64,000 nt of DNA from Anaerolineales bacterium (GTDB lineage Bacteria > Chloroflexota > Anaerolineae > Anaerolineales > UBA6663): the NCBI GenBank assembly GCA_020850595.1, contig JADZEK010000105.1, positions 22,025-86,024 of the forward strand. Direction: 5' to 3'. The translations under genes and the position numbers were made by a program. This document shows positions 40,400 through 50,227 of this stretch, in pieces. The notes beneath the pieces were generated by a model that searched no databases, had not been told where the DNA came from, and saw only the letters and a program-made list of their open reading frames with translations. Within the stretch, counting starts at the first letter, position 1, and each line of letters begins with the position of its first letter.

Positions 40400-43219
40400 A
40401 TGCGCGCTGGGGACAGCCAGCCGGCCGAGCCGCTCATTCAGCCGCTGACGCGGCGCGAACGCGATATCCTGGCGCTGCTGGCGCAGGGCCACACTGCGCC
40501 GGAAATTGCCGAACACCTGACCCTGGCGGTAAGCTCGGTGAAATGGTATGTGCGGCAGCTGTACAGTAAGCTGGGCGTTAACCGCAAGCGCCAGGCCATT
40601 GCGCGCGCCGAGGCGTTGGGGCTGTTAGACCAGCCCCCGCCCGCCGCGCCCACGCCGCCCCCCACGCAACTCACCAACAATCTGCCCGTGCCGGTCACCC
40701 GCTTCTTCGGCCGCGAAGAGGAATTGGCGCAGCTCGTGCAGCGGCTGGGCGAACACCGGCTGGTGACCTTGACGGGCGCGGGCGGCGTGGGCAAGACGCG
40801 CCTCTCGCTGGAGGCGGCCGGCCGAGTCTTGAACGATTTTGCCGATGGGGTGTGGCTGGTGGAACTGGCGCCGCTGACCAACCCGGCGCTGGTGCCGGGG
40901 CACGTAGCCGCGGTGCTGGGTGTGCGGGAAACGCCGGGGCGGCCCATCCGCGACAGCCTGCTGACCTTCCTGCGCGACCGGCAAGCGCTGCTGGTGCTGG
41001 ATAACTGCGAGCACTTGCTGGCGGCCTGCGCCCAACTGGTCGAAGCGCTGCTGCGCGCCTGCCCAAACTTGAAGGTGCTGGCTTCCAGCCGCGAACCACT
41101 CGCCATCTTGGGCGAGGCGGTCTACGGCGTGCGGTCGCTGCCCTTCCCCGATGTGGATCACCTGCCGCCGCTAGAGGCGCTGGTGAACTACACGGCCGTG
41201 CGGCTGTTCGTGGACCGCGCGCGCCTGGTCGAGCCTAACTATCAAGCCAACGCGCAGAACGCGGCGGCGCTGGCGCGCATCTGCCAACGGCTAGACGGCA
41301 TCCCGTTGGCGATTGAGATGGCCGCGGCGCGGGTGAACGTGCTGAGCACCACCAGCCTGGCGGAGCGCCTGGAGGATACCTTTCGGGTGCTGACCGGCGG
41401 CAGCCGCACGGCCCTGCCCCGGCAGCAGACGCTGCGCGCGACGATTGACTGGAGCTACGAGCTGCTGAGCGCTGCCGAGCGTCGGCTCTTTCAGCGGCTA
41501 TCGGTCTTCGTGGGCGGCTGCCGGCTGGAGGCGGCCGAGGTCGTTTGCGCGGACGATGACCCGGCGGCGGATGCGGCGACGGGTATTGCGCTGGCCGAGG
41601 TGCTCAATCTGCTGTCATCATTGGTCAGCAAATCTATGGTCATCGCCGAACGGCGGGGCGGCGCGCCGCCGCGCTACCGGCTGCTGGAGACGATGCGGCA
41701 GTATGCGCGCGAAAAACTGCACCTGGCGGGTGAGAGCGAGCGCCTACATGCGCGCCACTTGCGCTATTTTGGGCAGCTGGCGCTGGAAGCCGCGCCGCAC
41801 CTGCGCGGCCCGCAGCAACTGACGTGGCTCGACCACCTGGAGCACGATCTCGATAACATCTGGGCGGCCCTGGCTTACAGCCAGTCTAGCCGCGACCGCG
41901 CCGAGACGGCCGCTGGGCTGCAACTGGCGGTGGCCCTCAGCCGCTTCTGGTGGCTGCGCGGGCACGAGCGCGAAGCTTACGCCTGGCTGGAGGCCGCGCT
42001 GGCCCAGCCAAACGCCGCCGAACGAAATTTGCAGCGGGCCGAGGCGCTGCAAGCCGCCGCCGCCATGTATTTCGTGACGCCCGATGTGGCCCGGGCGCGC
42101 GCGATGGCGGAAGAGAGCGTGGCAATCTTTGCGGAGGCCGGTCCAGCGGGCCGGCGCGGCCTGGCGTATGCCCTGATTACCCTGGGCGATCTGTCGCATT
42201 TGCTAGACGACTTCGCGCCTAAGCTGTCGCTGCTCAACGAAAGCATCGCGATCCTGCGCGAGTTGGATGATAAGTGGGGGCTGGCCTGGGCGCTGCACAA
42301 GCTGGCAGAGACGCTCGACCCGCTGGTGAACTACCTGCCGCGGCGGGCGCACGGCGCGCCCGCGCCGCTGCCCGCGCTGCCGCCGGCCGCGCGCAACGAC
42401 CACAGCGCTGAGCGGGCGCTGTTCGAGGAAAGCCTGGCGCTCTTTCGCGAACTGGGGGATCGCTGGGGCCAGACCATGAACCTGACCGCGCTGGCGCAGC
42501 TCAACTTCTGCTTGGGCCAGCGCCCGGCGGGCCGCGCAATCTTGGAAGCGCTGCTGCCGGAGCGGCGCGCCTTTGGCGACTGGGCCGGCGTGGCGAACAA
42601 CCTGGGCTTGTTGGGCCGCGATGCCCTGGCGCACAACGATCTGGAGCGGGCCGCGCGGCTGTTCGACGAGTGGCTGCGCGTCCGCCGGCGCATCAACCCA
42701 GACGACGAAAACGGCATGGCGCTGCTGCTGCAGGCTGAATTGGCGCGGCGGCAGGGGAACTACGCGCAGGCCCGGCAACTGATGGCGGGGGTGCTGGCCG
42801 GGTTTCAGAAGCTGGGCAACCGCGATTTCATTGCCGCGGTGCTCGACGGCCAGGGCCGGGTGGCACGCTCGGAGGGCGCAGCGGAGCAGGCGGCCGCTTT
42901 GCAGCGCGAGGCGCTACTGATGCGGCGCGAGGCGGGCCATCCCATCAATCTGGCCCATTCGTTTCATGCGCTGGCGCTGCTGGCGGCCGCGCCCGGCGGC
43001 CGGCCAGAGCGCGCGGCCCGGCTGTTGGGGGCGGCGCAGCCCTACCTGCCGGCGCTCTACGCCTATTGGGCCACGCTGCCCATCTGGCGCGCCGAGCACG
43101 AGCAGGCGCTGGCCGCGGTGCGGGCCGCGCTGGGCAGCCGGCGCGCCAAGCAGTTGATGCGGGAAGGGGAGGCCCTGTCGCTGGAGCAGGCGTATGCCTA
43201 TGCGCTAGAGGCGGCCTGA
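40400..43219 (+). CDS. LuxR-type HTH + NB-ARC/AAA ATPase + TPR transcriptional regulator (COG3903-like)
   Basis: N-terminal LTRRERDILALLAQGHTAPEIAEHLTLAVSSVKWYVRQLYSKLGVNRKRQA HTH; LTGAGGVGKTRL Walker A; TPR-like C-terminus. Confidence 0.92.
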   Translation: MRAGDSQPAEPLIQPLTRRERDILALLAQGHTAPEIAEHLTLAVSSVKWYVRQLYSKLGVNRKRQAIARAEALGLLDQPPPAAPTPPPTQLTNNLPVPVTRFFGREEELAQLVQRLGEHRLVTLTGAGGVGKTRLSLEAAGRVLNDFADGVWLVELAPLTNPALVPGHVAAVLGVRETPGRPIRDSLLTFLRDRQALLVLDNCEHLLAACAQLVEALLRACPNLKVLASSREPLAILGEAVYGVRSLPFPDVDHLPPLEALVNYTAVRLFVDRARLVEPNYQANAQNAAALARICQRLDGIPLAIEMAAARVNVLSTTSLAERLEDTFRVLTGGSRTALPRQQTLRATIDWSYELLSAAERRLFQRLSVFVGGCRLEAAEVVCADDDPAADAATGIALAEVLNLLSSLVSKSMVIAERRGGAPPRYRLLETMRQYAREKLHLAGESERLHARHLRYFGQLALEAAPHLRGPQQLTWLDHLEHDLDNIWAALAYSQSSRDRAETAAGLQLAVALSRFWWLRGHEREAYAWLEAALAQPNAAERNLQRAEALQAAAAMYFVTPDVARARAMAEESVAIFAEAGPAGRRGLAYALITLGDLSHLLDDFAPKLSLLNESIAILRELDDKWGLAWALHKLAETLDPLVNYLPRRAHGAPAPLPALPPAARNDHSAERALFEESLALFRELGDRWGQTMNLTALAQLNFCLGQRPAGRAILEALLPERRAFGDWAGVANNLGLLGRDALAHNDLERAARLFDEWLRVRRRINPDDENGMALLLQAELARRQGNYAQARQLMAGVLAGFQKLGNRDFIAAVLDGQGRVARSEGAAEQAAALQREALLMRREAGHPINLAHSFHALALLAAAPGGRPERAARLLGAAQPYLPALYAYWATLPIWRAEHEQALAAVRAALGSRRAKQLMREGEALSLEQAYAYALEAA

Positions 43220-43260
43220 GGCGGGTGGCGCTGAGTTTGCGCTCAGCAGCCACACACGCA

Positions 43261-43298
43261 CACCGGCCAGTCAGGCTAGCTGACTGGCCGGTGTTTTT
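43261..43298 (+). terminator. rho-independent terminator CACCGGCCAGTCAG/CTGACTGGCCGGTG + TTTTT
   Basis: 14-bp perfect stem with T5. Confidence 0.95.
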
Positions 43299-43324
43299 CT
43301 GAGCGCGAGCAGGCGCGGCCGGGC

Positions 43325-44344
43325 TTAGCCGGCGGCGAGACGTTCGCCGTATTGCTGCCGGTAGTAGGCTTTGAACTCGCCGCTCTTAATCGGCCGCCAC
43401 CACCAGTCGTTCTGCTGGTACCAGGCCACGGTCTCGGCCAGGCGCGTCTCAAAGTCTTTGGTCGGCGCCCAGCCCAGCGCCTTGAGCTTGGCGCAGTCGA
43501 GGGCGTAGCGGCGGTCATGGCCGGGGCGGTCGGCCACCGGGCGGATGAGGGTCTCCGGCTTGCCCAGCAGTTGCAGGATGAGCTTGGTCACCTGGATGTT
43601 GTGGCGCTCGTTGCCGCCGCCCAGGTTGTAGATCTCGCCGGGCGCGCCGCGGTGCAGCGCCGTGTCAATCCCGGCGCAATGGTCTTCCACATAGAGCCAG
43701 TCGCGCACCTGCATCCCGTCGCCGTAGAGCGGCAACGGCTCGCCCTCGATGGCGTTGGTGATGAACAGCGGCGCAACTTTCTCCGGGTACTGGTAGGGGC
43801 CGAAGGTGTTGCTGCCGCGGGTGACGACGGTGTTGAGGCCGTAAGTCTCGTGGTAGGCGCGCACCATCAGCTCACCGCCGGCTTTGCTGGCTGAGTAGGG
43901 GCTGTTGGGTTCCAGCGGGTCGCCTTCCTTGAAGAAGCCGACCGGGATTGAGCCGTAGACTTCATCGGTGGAGACTTGCAGCACGCGCTCCAGGCCGAAC
44001 TGACGGGCGGCTTCCAGCAGGACATAGGTGCCGACCACGTCAGTGTGGATAAAGGCATCCGGTTCGAGGATCGAGCGGTCTACGTGGCTCTCGGCCGCGA
44101 AGTTGACGATGGTGTCAACCTGGTGGGCGCGCAGCGTGTCGGCCAGCATGTGCTTGTCGGCGATGTCGCCGCGCACAAAGGTGTAGCGCGGGTCGTCGTG
44201 CACATCGAGCAGGTTCTTGACGTTGCCGGCGTAAGTCAGCTTGTCGAACACCACCACATGGTAGTCGGGGTGCTGCCGCAGCAGGTAGCGGACGAAGTTC
44301 GAGCCGATGAAACCGGCCCCGCCGGTGACGAGGATGTTTTTCAT
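43325..44344 (-). CDS. rfbB: dTDP-glucose 4,6-dehydratase
   Basis: ILVTGGAGFIGSNFVRYLLRQHPDYHVVVFDKLTYAGN...ESHVDRSI...YSASKAG. Confidence 0.97.
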   Translation of the reverse strand: MKNILVTGGAGFIGSNFVRYLLRQHPDYHVVVFDKLTYAGNVKNLLDVHDDPRYTFVRGDIADKHMLADTLRAHQVDTIVNFAAESHVDRSILEPDAFIHTDVVGTYVLLEAARQFGLERVLQVSTDEVYGSIPVGFFKEGDPLEPNSPYSASKAGGELMVRAYHETYGLNTVVTRGSNTFGPYQYPEKVAPLFITNAIEGEPLPLYGDGMQVRDWLYVEDHCAGIDTALHRGAPGEIYNLGGGNERHNIQVTKLILQLLGKPETLIRPVADRPGHDRRYALDCAKLKALGWAPTKDFETRLAETVAWYQQNDWWWRPIKSGEFKAYYRQQYGERLAAG

Positions 44345-44366
44345 GGGTCAACCACCAGAGAATAGG

Positions 44367-45023
44367 CTAATACGCCGTCAGGCGGCGGTCTACGGCGGCG
44401 TTGGTCAGCACCGCGCCGACCAGGTGGACGTGAATCTTTTCCAGCAGGTCCTTGGCGCGCTGGGCGTCATCGCGCCGGGTGTGGCCCGCGCTGACCACCA
44501 AGAGCACGCCGTCGAGCTTGGAGGCCAGCAGGGCGGCGTCGGTGACGGCGATGACGGGCGGCGCGTCGAACAGCACGAAGTCGGCGCGCGATTTCAGGGT
44601 GGCGATGAGGGCTTCCATGCGCCGCGAGCCGAGCAGGTCGGCCGGGCTGGGCGGCACGGCCCCGGCGGGCAGGAGCGACAGGTTCTCCACCCCGGTGGCG
44701 GCCAGCGGCGGCTCATCTACCTTGGCGAGGAGGGCGTTGCTCAGGCCCGGCTCGGCCGGCACGCCGAAGATTTCGTGCAGGCGCGGGCGGCGCAGGTCGC
44801 AGTCCACCAGGATGGTTGGGCGGCCGCCCTGGGCCAGCGTGACCGCCAGGTTGGCGAGCGTGGTGGACTTGCCTTCCTCGGGCGCGGGCGAGGTGACCAG
44901 CAGCGTCGCCAGCGGGCGGTCGAGGCTGGAGAACAGCAGATTGGTGCGCAGGGTGCGATAGGCCTCGGCCATCGGCGAGCGCGGGTCGGTCAGGGTGACG
45001 AGCGAGGTCGGTGTGGTCGGCAT
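44367..45023 (-). CDS. CpsD/CapB-family (BY-kinase type) ATPase
   Basis: MAEAYRTLRTNLLFSSLDRPLATLLVTSPAPEEGKSTTLANLAVTLAQGGRPTILVDCDLRRP. Confidence 0.93.
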   Translation of the reverse strand: MPTTPTSLVTLTDPRSPMAEAYRTLRTNLLFSSLDRPLATLLVTSPAPEEGKSTTLANLAVTLAQGGRPTILVDCDLRRPRLHEIFGVPAEPGLSNALLAKVDEPPLAATGVENLSLLPAGAVPPSPADLLGSRRMEALIATLKSRADFVLFDAPPVIAVTDAALLASKLDGVLLVVSAGHTRRDDAQRAKDLLEKIHVHLVGAVLTNAAVDRRLTAY

Positions 45024-45033
45024 GGGCGGCCCT

Positions 45034-45726
45034 TTAGCCCGCGCGCCCGGTGCGGCCCCGCCCGCCGGCGGCGGCCTCGGCCGTGGGGATGGCGCCGAGC
45101 ACCGGCAGCGCCAGGCTGCGCTCAATGTCGGCGCTGAAGCGGATGACGCTTGCCTCGCGGTATTCGACGATGAAGACGATCACGCCGCCCAACAGCAGGC
45201 CGAGGATGGCCCCGGCCAGCGCGTTGATCTTCTTTTGCGGCCGGTCGAGGCTGTAGCGCGGCTCATCGAGCAGCACGGCCTCCACCTGATCTTCGCGCTG
45301 AATGGTGGCGTTTTCGGCGTCGCGCCAGGCCTTGAATTCCCCAGCCCACACGCGGGCGATGTCGTTCGCCACGTCGCCGTTGGTGTTTTCCACTTCAATT
45401 TGGATGACAAAACGCGAGTCGTCGCTGGCGATGGTGCTGTCGGCCAGGAGTTGGCCGGGGGCCAAGTCGAGCTGGAGTTGGTCAATCACGCGGCGCGCGA
45501 AGGTCTCGGTATCAATCACCGAGACGTAGTAGCGCAGCAGGGTCTTGGTGCTCTGGCTCAGGCCCAGGTCGGGCCGGGAAGGCTGCACGCCGACGAAGGC
45601 GCTGGAGACGTAGATGGGCGTTTGGGCCGCGCTGATGACATAAGCGCTCCCAGCGGTGAGCGCGGCCAGCAGCAGCAGCACCCACCACCAGCGGCGCAGA
45701 ATGCGAAAGTAGTCGTTTAGCGACAT
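45034..45726 (-). CDS. Wzz/chain-length determinant protein
   Basis: MSLNDYFRILRRWWWVLLLLAALTAGSAYVISAAQTPIYVSSAFVGV; C-terminal TM. Confidence 0.9.
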   Translation of the reverse strand: MSLNDYFRILRRWWWVLLLLAALTAGSAYVISAAQTPIYVSSAFVGVQPSRPDLGLSQSTKTLLRYYVSVIDTETFARRVIDQLQLDLAPGQLLADSTIASDDSRFVIQIEVENTNGDVANDIARVWAGEFKAWRDAENATIQREDQVEAVLLDEPRYSLDRPQKKINALAGAILGLLLGGVIVFIVEYREASVIRFSADIERSLALPVLGAIPTAEAAAGGRGRTGRAG

Positions 45727-45751
45727 GGCGGGCGTATTGTACCAGACCGAC

Positions 45752-46438
45752 CTATGGCCGCGGCGCGCCGCGCGGCAGTTCGCCGACAACGGGCAGGCCG
45801 AGCTGCTCCAGGTCGCGCCGGTCGCGCACGAATGGGTCGAGGGCGTGGGCCAGCAGGGCCAGCGCCAACCCGGCAGCCAACCCGACGGCCACCTTCAGCG
45901 GCAGATCGAGCCGACTGCGCAGCGAGGGGCCGACGGCGCCGGGCTGCGGTGTGTCGAGCGCGACGGCCTGCGCGGCCAACCCGCCCAACTGCGGGAAGAC
46001 GGCGGCGTTGTCTTGCAGCGCGGCCGTCACGGCGGCGAAGAGGGCGGCCACCTGGTCGGCGGCGGGCCAGGTCAGGTAGACCACCAACTGACTGCGGGCG
46101 TTGTCGGCCCGCAGCGCGCCTTGCAGGGCGGCGGCGGGCACGTCCAGGCCTTGCACCGCCAACTGCGCGCTGACCGCCGCGGCGAAGTCGGCCGTGGGCA
46201 CCCAATCTTTGAGCGCCGAGGCGATGTACTCGGACGTGAGCCAGCGGTAGTAGTTGGGGTCGTAGCCGTCGGTGTCGGCCAGGCCGGCGGGCTGCCCCAC
46301 GGCATAGCGCACACCCGCGCTGTAGGTGAGGCCGGGCGCGCGATAGGTGGCGAGGCCGTAAGCGCCCGCGATGAGCGGCGGGAGGAGCACCAGGAACCAC
46401 CAGCGGCGGAGGAGGGTCAGGGCGAGGTGAAGGTCCAT
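45752..46438 (-). CDS. second Wzz-like protein
   Basis: MDLHLALTLLRRWWFLVLLPPLIAGAYGLATYRAPGLTYSAGVRY; C-terminal TM. Confidence 0.75.
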   Translation of the reverse strand: MDLHLALTLLRRWWFLVLLPPLIAGAYGLATYRAPGLTYSAGVRYAVGQPAGLADTDGYDPNYYRWLTSEYIASALKDWVPTADFAAAVSAQLAVQGLDVPAAALQGALRADNARSQLVVYLTWPAADQVAALFAAVTAALQDNAAVFPQLGGLAAQAVALDTPQPGAVGPSLRSRLDLPLKVAVGLAAGLALALLAHALDPFVRDRRDLEQLGLPVVGELPRGAPRP

Positions 46439-46502
46439 GAGCAAAGAAGGGCCTCGGGGGACTCAGGGCGACCAGCCACTCACTGAGTCGGCAAAGCCCA
46501 GG

Positions 46503-47603
46503 TTAGGCGACCACCGGCAGACCGGTTTTCTCCCTCAGGAAGGCGCGCAACTGCGCCGCGAACACGGAACGATCAAAGCGCGCGGCCGAGGCGCGCAGCG
46601 CGGGCACTTCGACGGGCAGACGCATCACGCGCTCCAGGGCGGCGGTTAACGCTTCCACGGTTTGCGCTGGAAACAGCACGCCGGTTTCGCCGTCCTGCAC
46701 GCTGTCGAGCGCGCCGCCGCCCGCGAAGGCCACCACCGGCCGCCCGGCCGCCAGGGCTTGCACCGGCGCGATGCCGAAGTCTTCCAGGCCGGGAAAGATG
46801 AAGGCGCGGCACCCGGCCAGCAGGCCCGGCACGTCGGCGTCGGGCACGCGGCCCAGGAATTTTACCGTAGGACCGGCCAAACGCTCCAGCCGGGCGCGGT
46901 CGCGGCCGTCGCCGGCCACCAGCAGCGGCAGATGGAGGGCGGTGCAGGCCTGCACCGCCAGGTCTACCCGTTTATACGGGATCAGCCGGCCCAGGCTCAA
47001 GAAGTAGCCGCCGGGCGCGGCGGACGCGGCGGCAAAGCGCGCCGTCTCCACCGGTGGAAAGATAATGACCGACTCGCGCTGATAGAACTGGGCGATCCGC
47101 CGCTGAACCTCCGACGAGATGGCGATGAAGTGGTCTACCCGCTGAGCGGCGGCGAAGTCCCAGCGGCGCAGGCCCGCCAACAGCGGGCGGAGCAGCGCCC
47201 GCGCCGCGCCGCCCAGGCCCTCGCGCGCGGCGTAGGCATCGAAGCTCCAGACGTAGCGCGTGGGCGTGAGGCAGTAGCACACATGCACCGCGCCCGCGGG
47301 CTTGCGCGCGCCGTGGCAGAAACCGCTCTTGTTCGAGAGCAGCAGGTCGTGGCCGCGCAAATCGAAGCGCTCGAAGGCCAGCGGGTAAAGCGGCAGGTAG
47401 GGCTGGTGATGGCGGTAAATGCCGGGCAGCCGATCCATGAACGAGGCGCGGATGGGCCAGGCGCGGTAGGCGGCGGGCATTTTGTCGCGCCAGTAGATCG
47501 AGGTGTAGATGGGCGCGCCGGGGAACAGCCCGGCCAGCACGGCCAGCACGTCTTCGGCGCCGCCGATTTGGTTGAGCCAATCGTGCAGGAGGGCGGGCGG
47601 CAT
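46503..47603 (-). CDS. GT4-type glycosyltransferase
   Basis: MPPALLHDWLNQIGGAEDVLAVLAGLFPGAPIYTS...LGRVPDADVPGLLAGCRAFIFPGLEDFGIAPVQALAAGRPVVAF. Confidence 0.93.
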   Translation of the reverse strand: MPPALLHDWLNQIGGAEDVLAVLAGLFPGAPIYTSIYWRDKMPAAYRAWPIRASFMDRLPGIYRHHQPYLPLYPLAFERFDLRGHDLLLSNKSGFCHGARKPAGAVHVCYCLTPTRYVWSFDAYAAREGLGGAARALLRPLLAGLRRWDFAAAQRVDHFIAISSEVQRRIAQFYQRESVIIFPPVETARFAAASAAPGGYFLSLGRLIPYKRVDLAVQACTALHLPLLVAGDGRDRARLERLAGPTVKFLGRVPDADVPGLLAGCRAFIFPGLEDFGIAPVQALAAGRPVVAFAGGGALDSVQDGETGVLFPAQTVEALTAALERVMRLPVEVPALRASAARFDRSVFAAQLRAFLREKTGLPVVA

Positions 47604-47617
47604 GGCGGGGGGCGGCG

Positions 47618-48265
47618 CTAACCGCCCGCGGCGCTCGCCAGGGCTTGCAGCGGCGCGAAACTGCGGCGGTGCGCCTCGCACGGGCCGAGGGCGGCCAGCG
47701 CGGCGCGGTGGGCGGCGGTACCATAGCCCTTGTGGCGCGCGAAGGCATAGCCGGGGCAGCGCTGGTCAAGCCCGGCCATCCAGCGGTCGCGGCTGACCTT
47801 GGCGAGTATGGAGGCGGCGGCGATGCTCAGGCAGCGGGCGTCGCCGAAGAGCACGGCGGCCTGCGGCAGCGGCACGACGGCGCTCAGGTCCACCGCGTCA
47901 ATGAGCAGCGCGTCGGGCGCGGGGCGCAGCATGGCGACGGCGCGCTGCATGGCGGCGTGGGTGGCGGCGGTCAGGCCGTCGCGGTCTACTTCGCCGGGGC
48001 CGGCGCCCCCCACCCCAATTGCCACGGCAGCGGCCGCGATGACGCCGCACAGCCGCTCGCGCTGGCGGGCGGTGAGCTGCTTGGAGTCGGTGACACCCCG
48101 CAGGGCGCGGGCCAGGCGCGGCTGGTCAAGAGGCAGGATAACGGCGGCGGCCACTACCGGCCCGGCCCACGCGCCGCGCCCCACCTCGTCTAGCCCGGCC
48201 ACCAGCGGCAGGCCCCGGCGGGCGAAGCGGCGTTCGTAACGCAGGGTGGGGACCGACTTGGTCAT
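47618..48265 (-). CDS. rnhB: ribonuclease HII
   Basis: VAGLDEVGRGAWAGPVVAAAVIL...DSKQLTARQRE...SILAKVSRDRWM. Confidence 0.97.
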   Translation of the reverse strand: MTKSVPTLRYERRFARRGLPLVAGLDEVGRGAWAGPVVAAAVILPLDQPRLARALRGVTDSKQLTARQRERLCGVIAAAAVAIGVGGAGPGEVDRDGLTAATHAAMQRAVAMLRPAPDALLIDAVDLSAVVPLPQAAVLFGDARCLSIAAASILAKVSRDRWMAGLDQRCPGYAFARHKGYGTAAHRAALAALGPCEAHRRSFAPLQALASAAGG

Positions 48266-48990
48266 GCGGGGGGGCGGGGCGCGTACCGGCTCTGGCGCCA
48301 GTTGCGGCGCAGGATGAGGATGTCGCGCAACATGCGCAGAGGGTCGGCCAGCGGCTGGACGCGGCTCTCCGAGCGGTAGTACCAGTCAATGGGCACTTCC
48401 ACAATTTTGTAGCCGCGCTGGCGGGCGATATACAACACTTCCACGTCGAAGCTCATGCCGTTGAAGACCTGCACGCCGAACAGGTCGGCGGCGGCGGCGG
48501 CGGTGAAGCACTTGAAGCCGCACTGGGTGTCTTCAAACCCCGGCAGGGCGAAAAGCTTGACCAGCAGACTGAACACGCGCCCTTGCAGGTGGCGGTAGCG
48601 CGGTTCATTGAAGCGCCGCGCGCCCGGCGCCTCGCGTGAGCCGATGGCGACGGCGTAACCACTGAGCACGGGTGGCAGGAACTTGCTCAACTCGGTGATG
48701 GGCATGGAGAGGTCGGCGTCGCAGATGAAGCGGTAGTCGCCCGCCGCCTCAAGCATGCCGCGCCGCACGGCCAGGCCCTTGCCGCGCCCGCTCTCGCGCA
48801 GCACGCGCACGCGCGGGTGATCGGCGGCAAAGGCCTCGGCCACCACGGGCGTGAGGTCCTGGCTGCCGTTCTCAACCACCACGATCTCGCTGGCATAGGG
48901 CTGGTGGGCGAGGTAGGCGTCAATGGCCTTGAGCGTGGGCGGGAGGCGGTGCTCTTCGTTGTGGGCGGGGATGATGAGGGAGAGGTGCAT
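48262..48990 (-). CDS. GT2 glycosyltransferase (dolichyl-phosphate glucose synthase-like)
   Basis: LSLIIPAHNEEHRLPPTLKAIDAYL...FICDADLSMPITELSKFL...FEDTQCGFKCF. Confidence 0.93.
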   Translation of the reverse strand: MHLSLIIPAHNEEHRLPPTLKAIDAYLAHQPYASEIVVVENGSQDLTPVVAEAFAADHPRVRVLRESGRGKGLAVRRGMLEAAGDYRFICDADLSMPITELSKFLPPVLSGYAVAIGSREAPGARRFNEPRYRHLQGRVFSLLVKLFALPGFEDTQCGFKCFTAAAAADLFGVQVFNGMSFDVEVLYIARQRGYKIVEVPIDWYYRSESRVQPLADPLRMLRDILILRRNWRQSRYAPRPPA

Positions 48991-49227
48991 GTGCGGGCGA
49001 GTCTACCATAGGAGAGGTGAGAGGTTAGAGGTGCGAGGTGGGAGGGGGGAATGGAGGTCAGAGGTTGGAGGAGGAAGGGGACGCAGGGGGCAGAGGGGAT
49101 GTAGGGGGAGAGCGGCGGTGGACAGGTTGCTGCCTCAAGTTCAACCGTAGCAGAACGGTGGCCTCGAATACACCCCCTTCGTGTAATTCGTGATAATGCG
49201 TGGCAAAGATTTTTAGGCAGCCGCTCG

Positions 49228-50211
49228 TCAGTCGTCCAGCAGCCCTTCGAGGGCCGCCAGCGGGGCGGTGCGGCGGGCCTGGATGGGGCGGCGCGCACGG
49301 AGCATAGCCGAGAAGCGCAACAGCCCGGCCAGTTGGCCGCGCAGGCGGGCGCGCGCCTCCTGGCCGCGCCAGGCCCGCAGCGCGTCCCAGCTAATGCGCA
49401 ACTGCGCGCCCAACATGCGGGGCCAATACTTGCGCCACAGCTCCCCCGGCACGTCCTTGGCCAGCACGTAGAGGAAGTTGCGGCCGTTGTAGTAGCTGTG
49501 CGTCACGCCGCCGCCGGTGGCCGAAAGCTTGTGGTAGACCACCGCGCGCGGGGCGTAAATGCAGGCCCAGCCGCGTAACTGCGCCCGCCAGCCCAGGTCT
49601 ACGTCTTCGAGCGAGAAGTAGAAGGCGTCGTCGAGCAGGCCCACGTCGTCGAGCAGGGCGCGGCGGTAGGCGGCGCTGCCGCCGTTGGCCGAGAAGACCG
49701 GCCCTTCGGCGTACTGGCCGGTGTCTGTCTGCCACACGCCGCGGTTACCGGGCATGCCGTCGCGCCGGAACAGGTCGCCCGCGGCGTGCAGGGTGTCGCG
49801 CCGGTCGAAGAGCAGCATCTTCGACGCGATACTGCCGGCGTTGGGGTAGCGCGCGAAGGCGGCCATGACCTCGGCCAGCCAGTCGGGCGCGGCCTCGGTG
49901 TCGTTGTTGAGCAGGATGAGGATTTCGCCGCGCGCGGCGCGCAGCCCGGCGTTGCAGGCCCCGGTGAAGCCCAGGTTGCGCGCTTGGGCCAGTATGCGCA
50001 CCTGGGGGAAGTCGCGGGCCACCAGCGCCAGCGAGTCATCGGTGGAGGCGTTGTCCACCAGCAGCACTTCGGCGTGGGGGTACGTCTGCCTAGCCAGGGC
50101 GCGCAGGCAGGTGGGCAGGTGCGCGGAGCCGTTCCAGTTGGGGATGATGATGGAGGCTAGGCCCGCCACCCCAACAGAGCTGGGGCGGGCCGAGGCGGCG
50201 TCGGCTGACAC
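49228..50211 (-). CDS. GT2 glycosyltransferase (rhamnosyltransferase-like)
   Basis: SIIIPNWNGSAHLPTCLRALARQTYPHAEVLLVDNASTDDS...ILLNNDTEAAPDWL. Confidence 0.93.
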   Translation of the reverse strand: MSADAASARPSSVGVAGLASIIIPNWNGSAHLPTCLRALARQTYPHAEVLLVDNASTDDSLALVARDFPQVRILAQARNLGFTGACNAGLRAARGEILILLNNDTEAAPDWLAEVMAAFARYPNAGSIASKMLLFDRRDTLHAAGDLFRRDGMPGNRGVWQTDTGQYAEGPVFSANGGSAAYRRALLDDVGLLDDAFYFSLEDVDLGWRAQLRGWACIYAPRAVVYHKLSATGGGVTHSYYNGRNFLYVLAKDVPGELWRKYWPRMLGAQLRISWDALRAWRGQEARARLRGQLAGLLRFSAMLRARRPIQARRTAPLAALEGLLDD

Positions 50212-50227
50212 GGCGAAGCGCCCTGCC

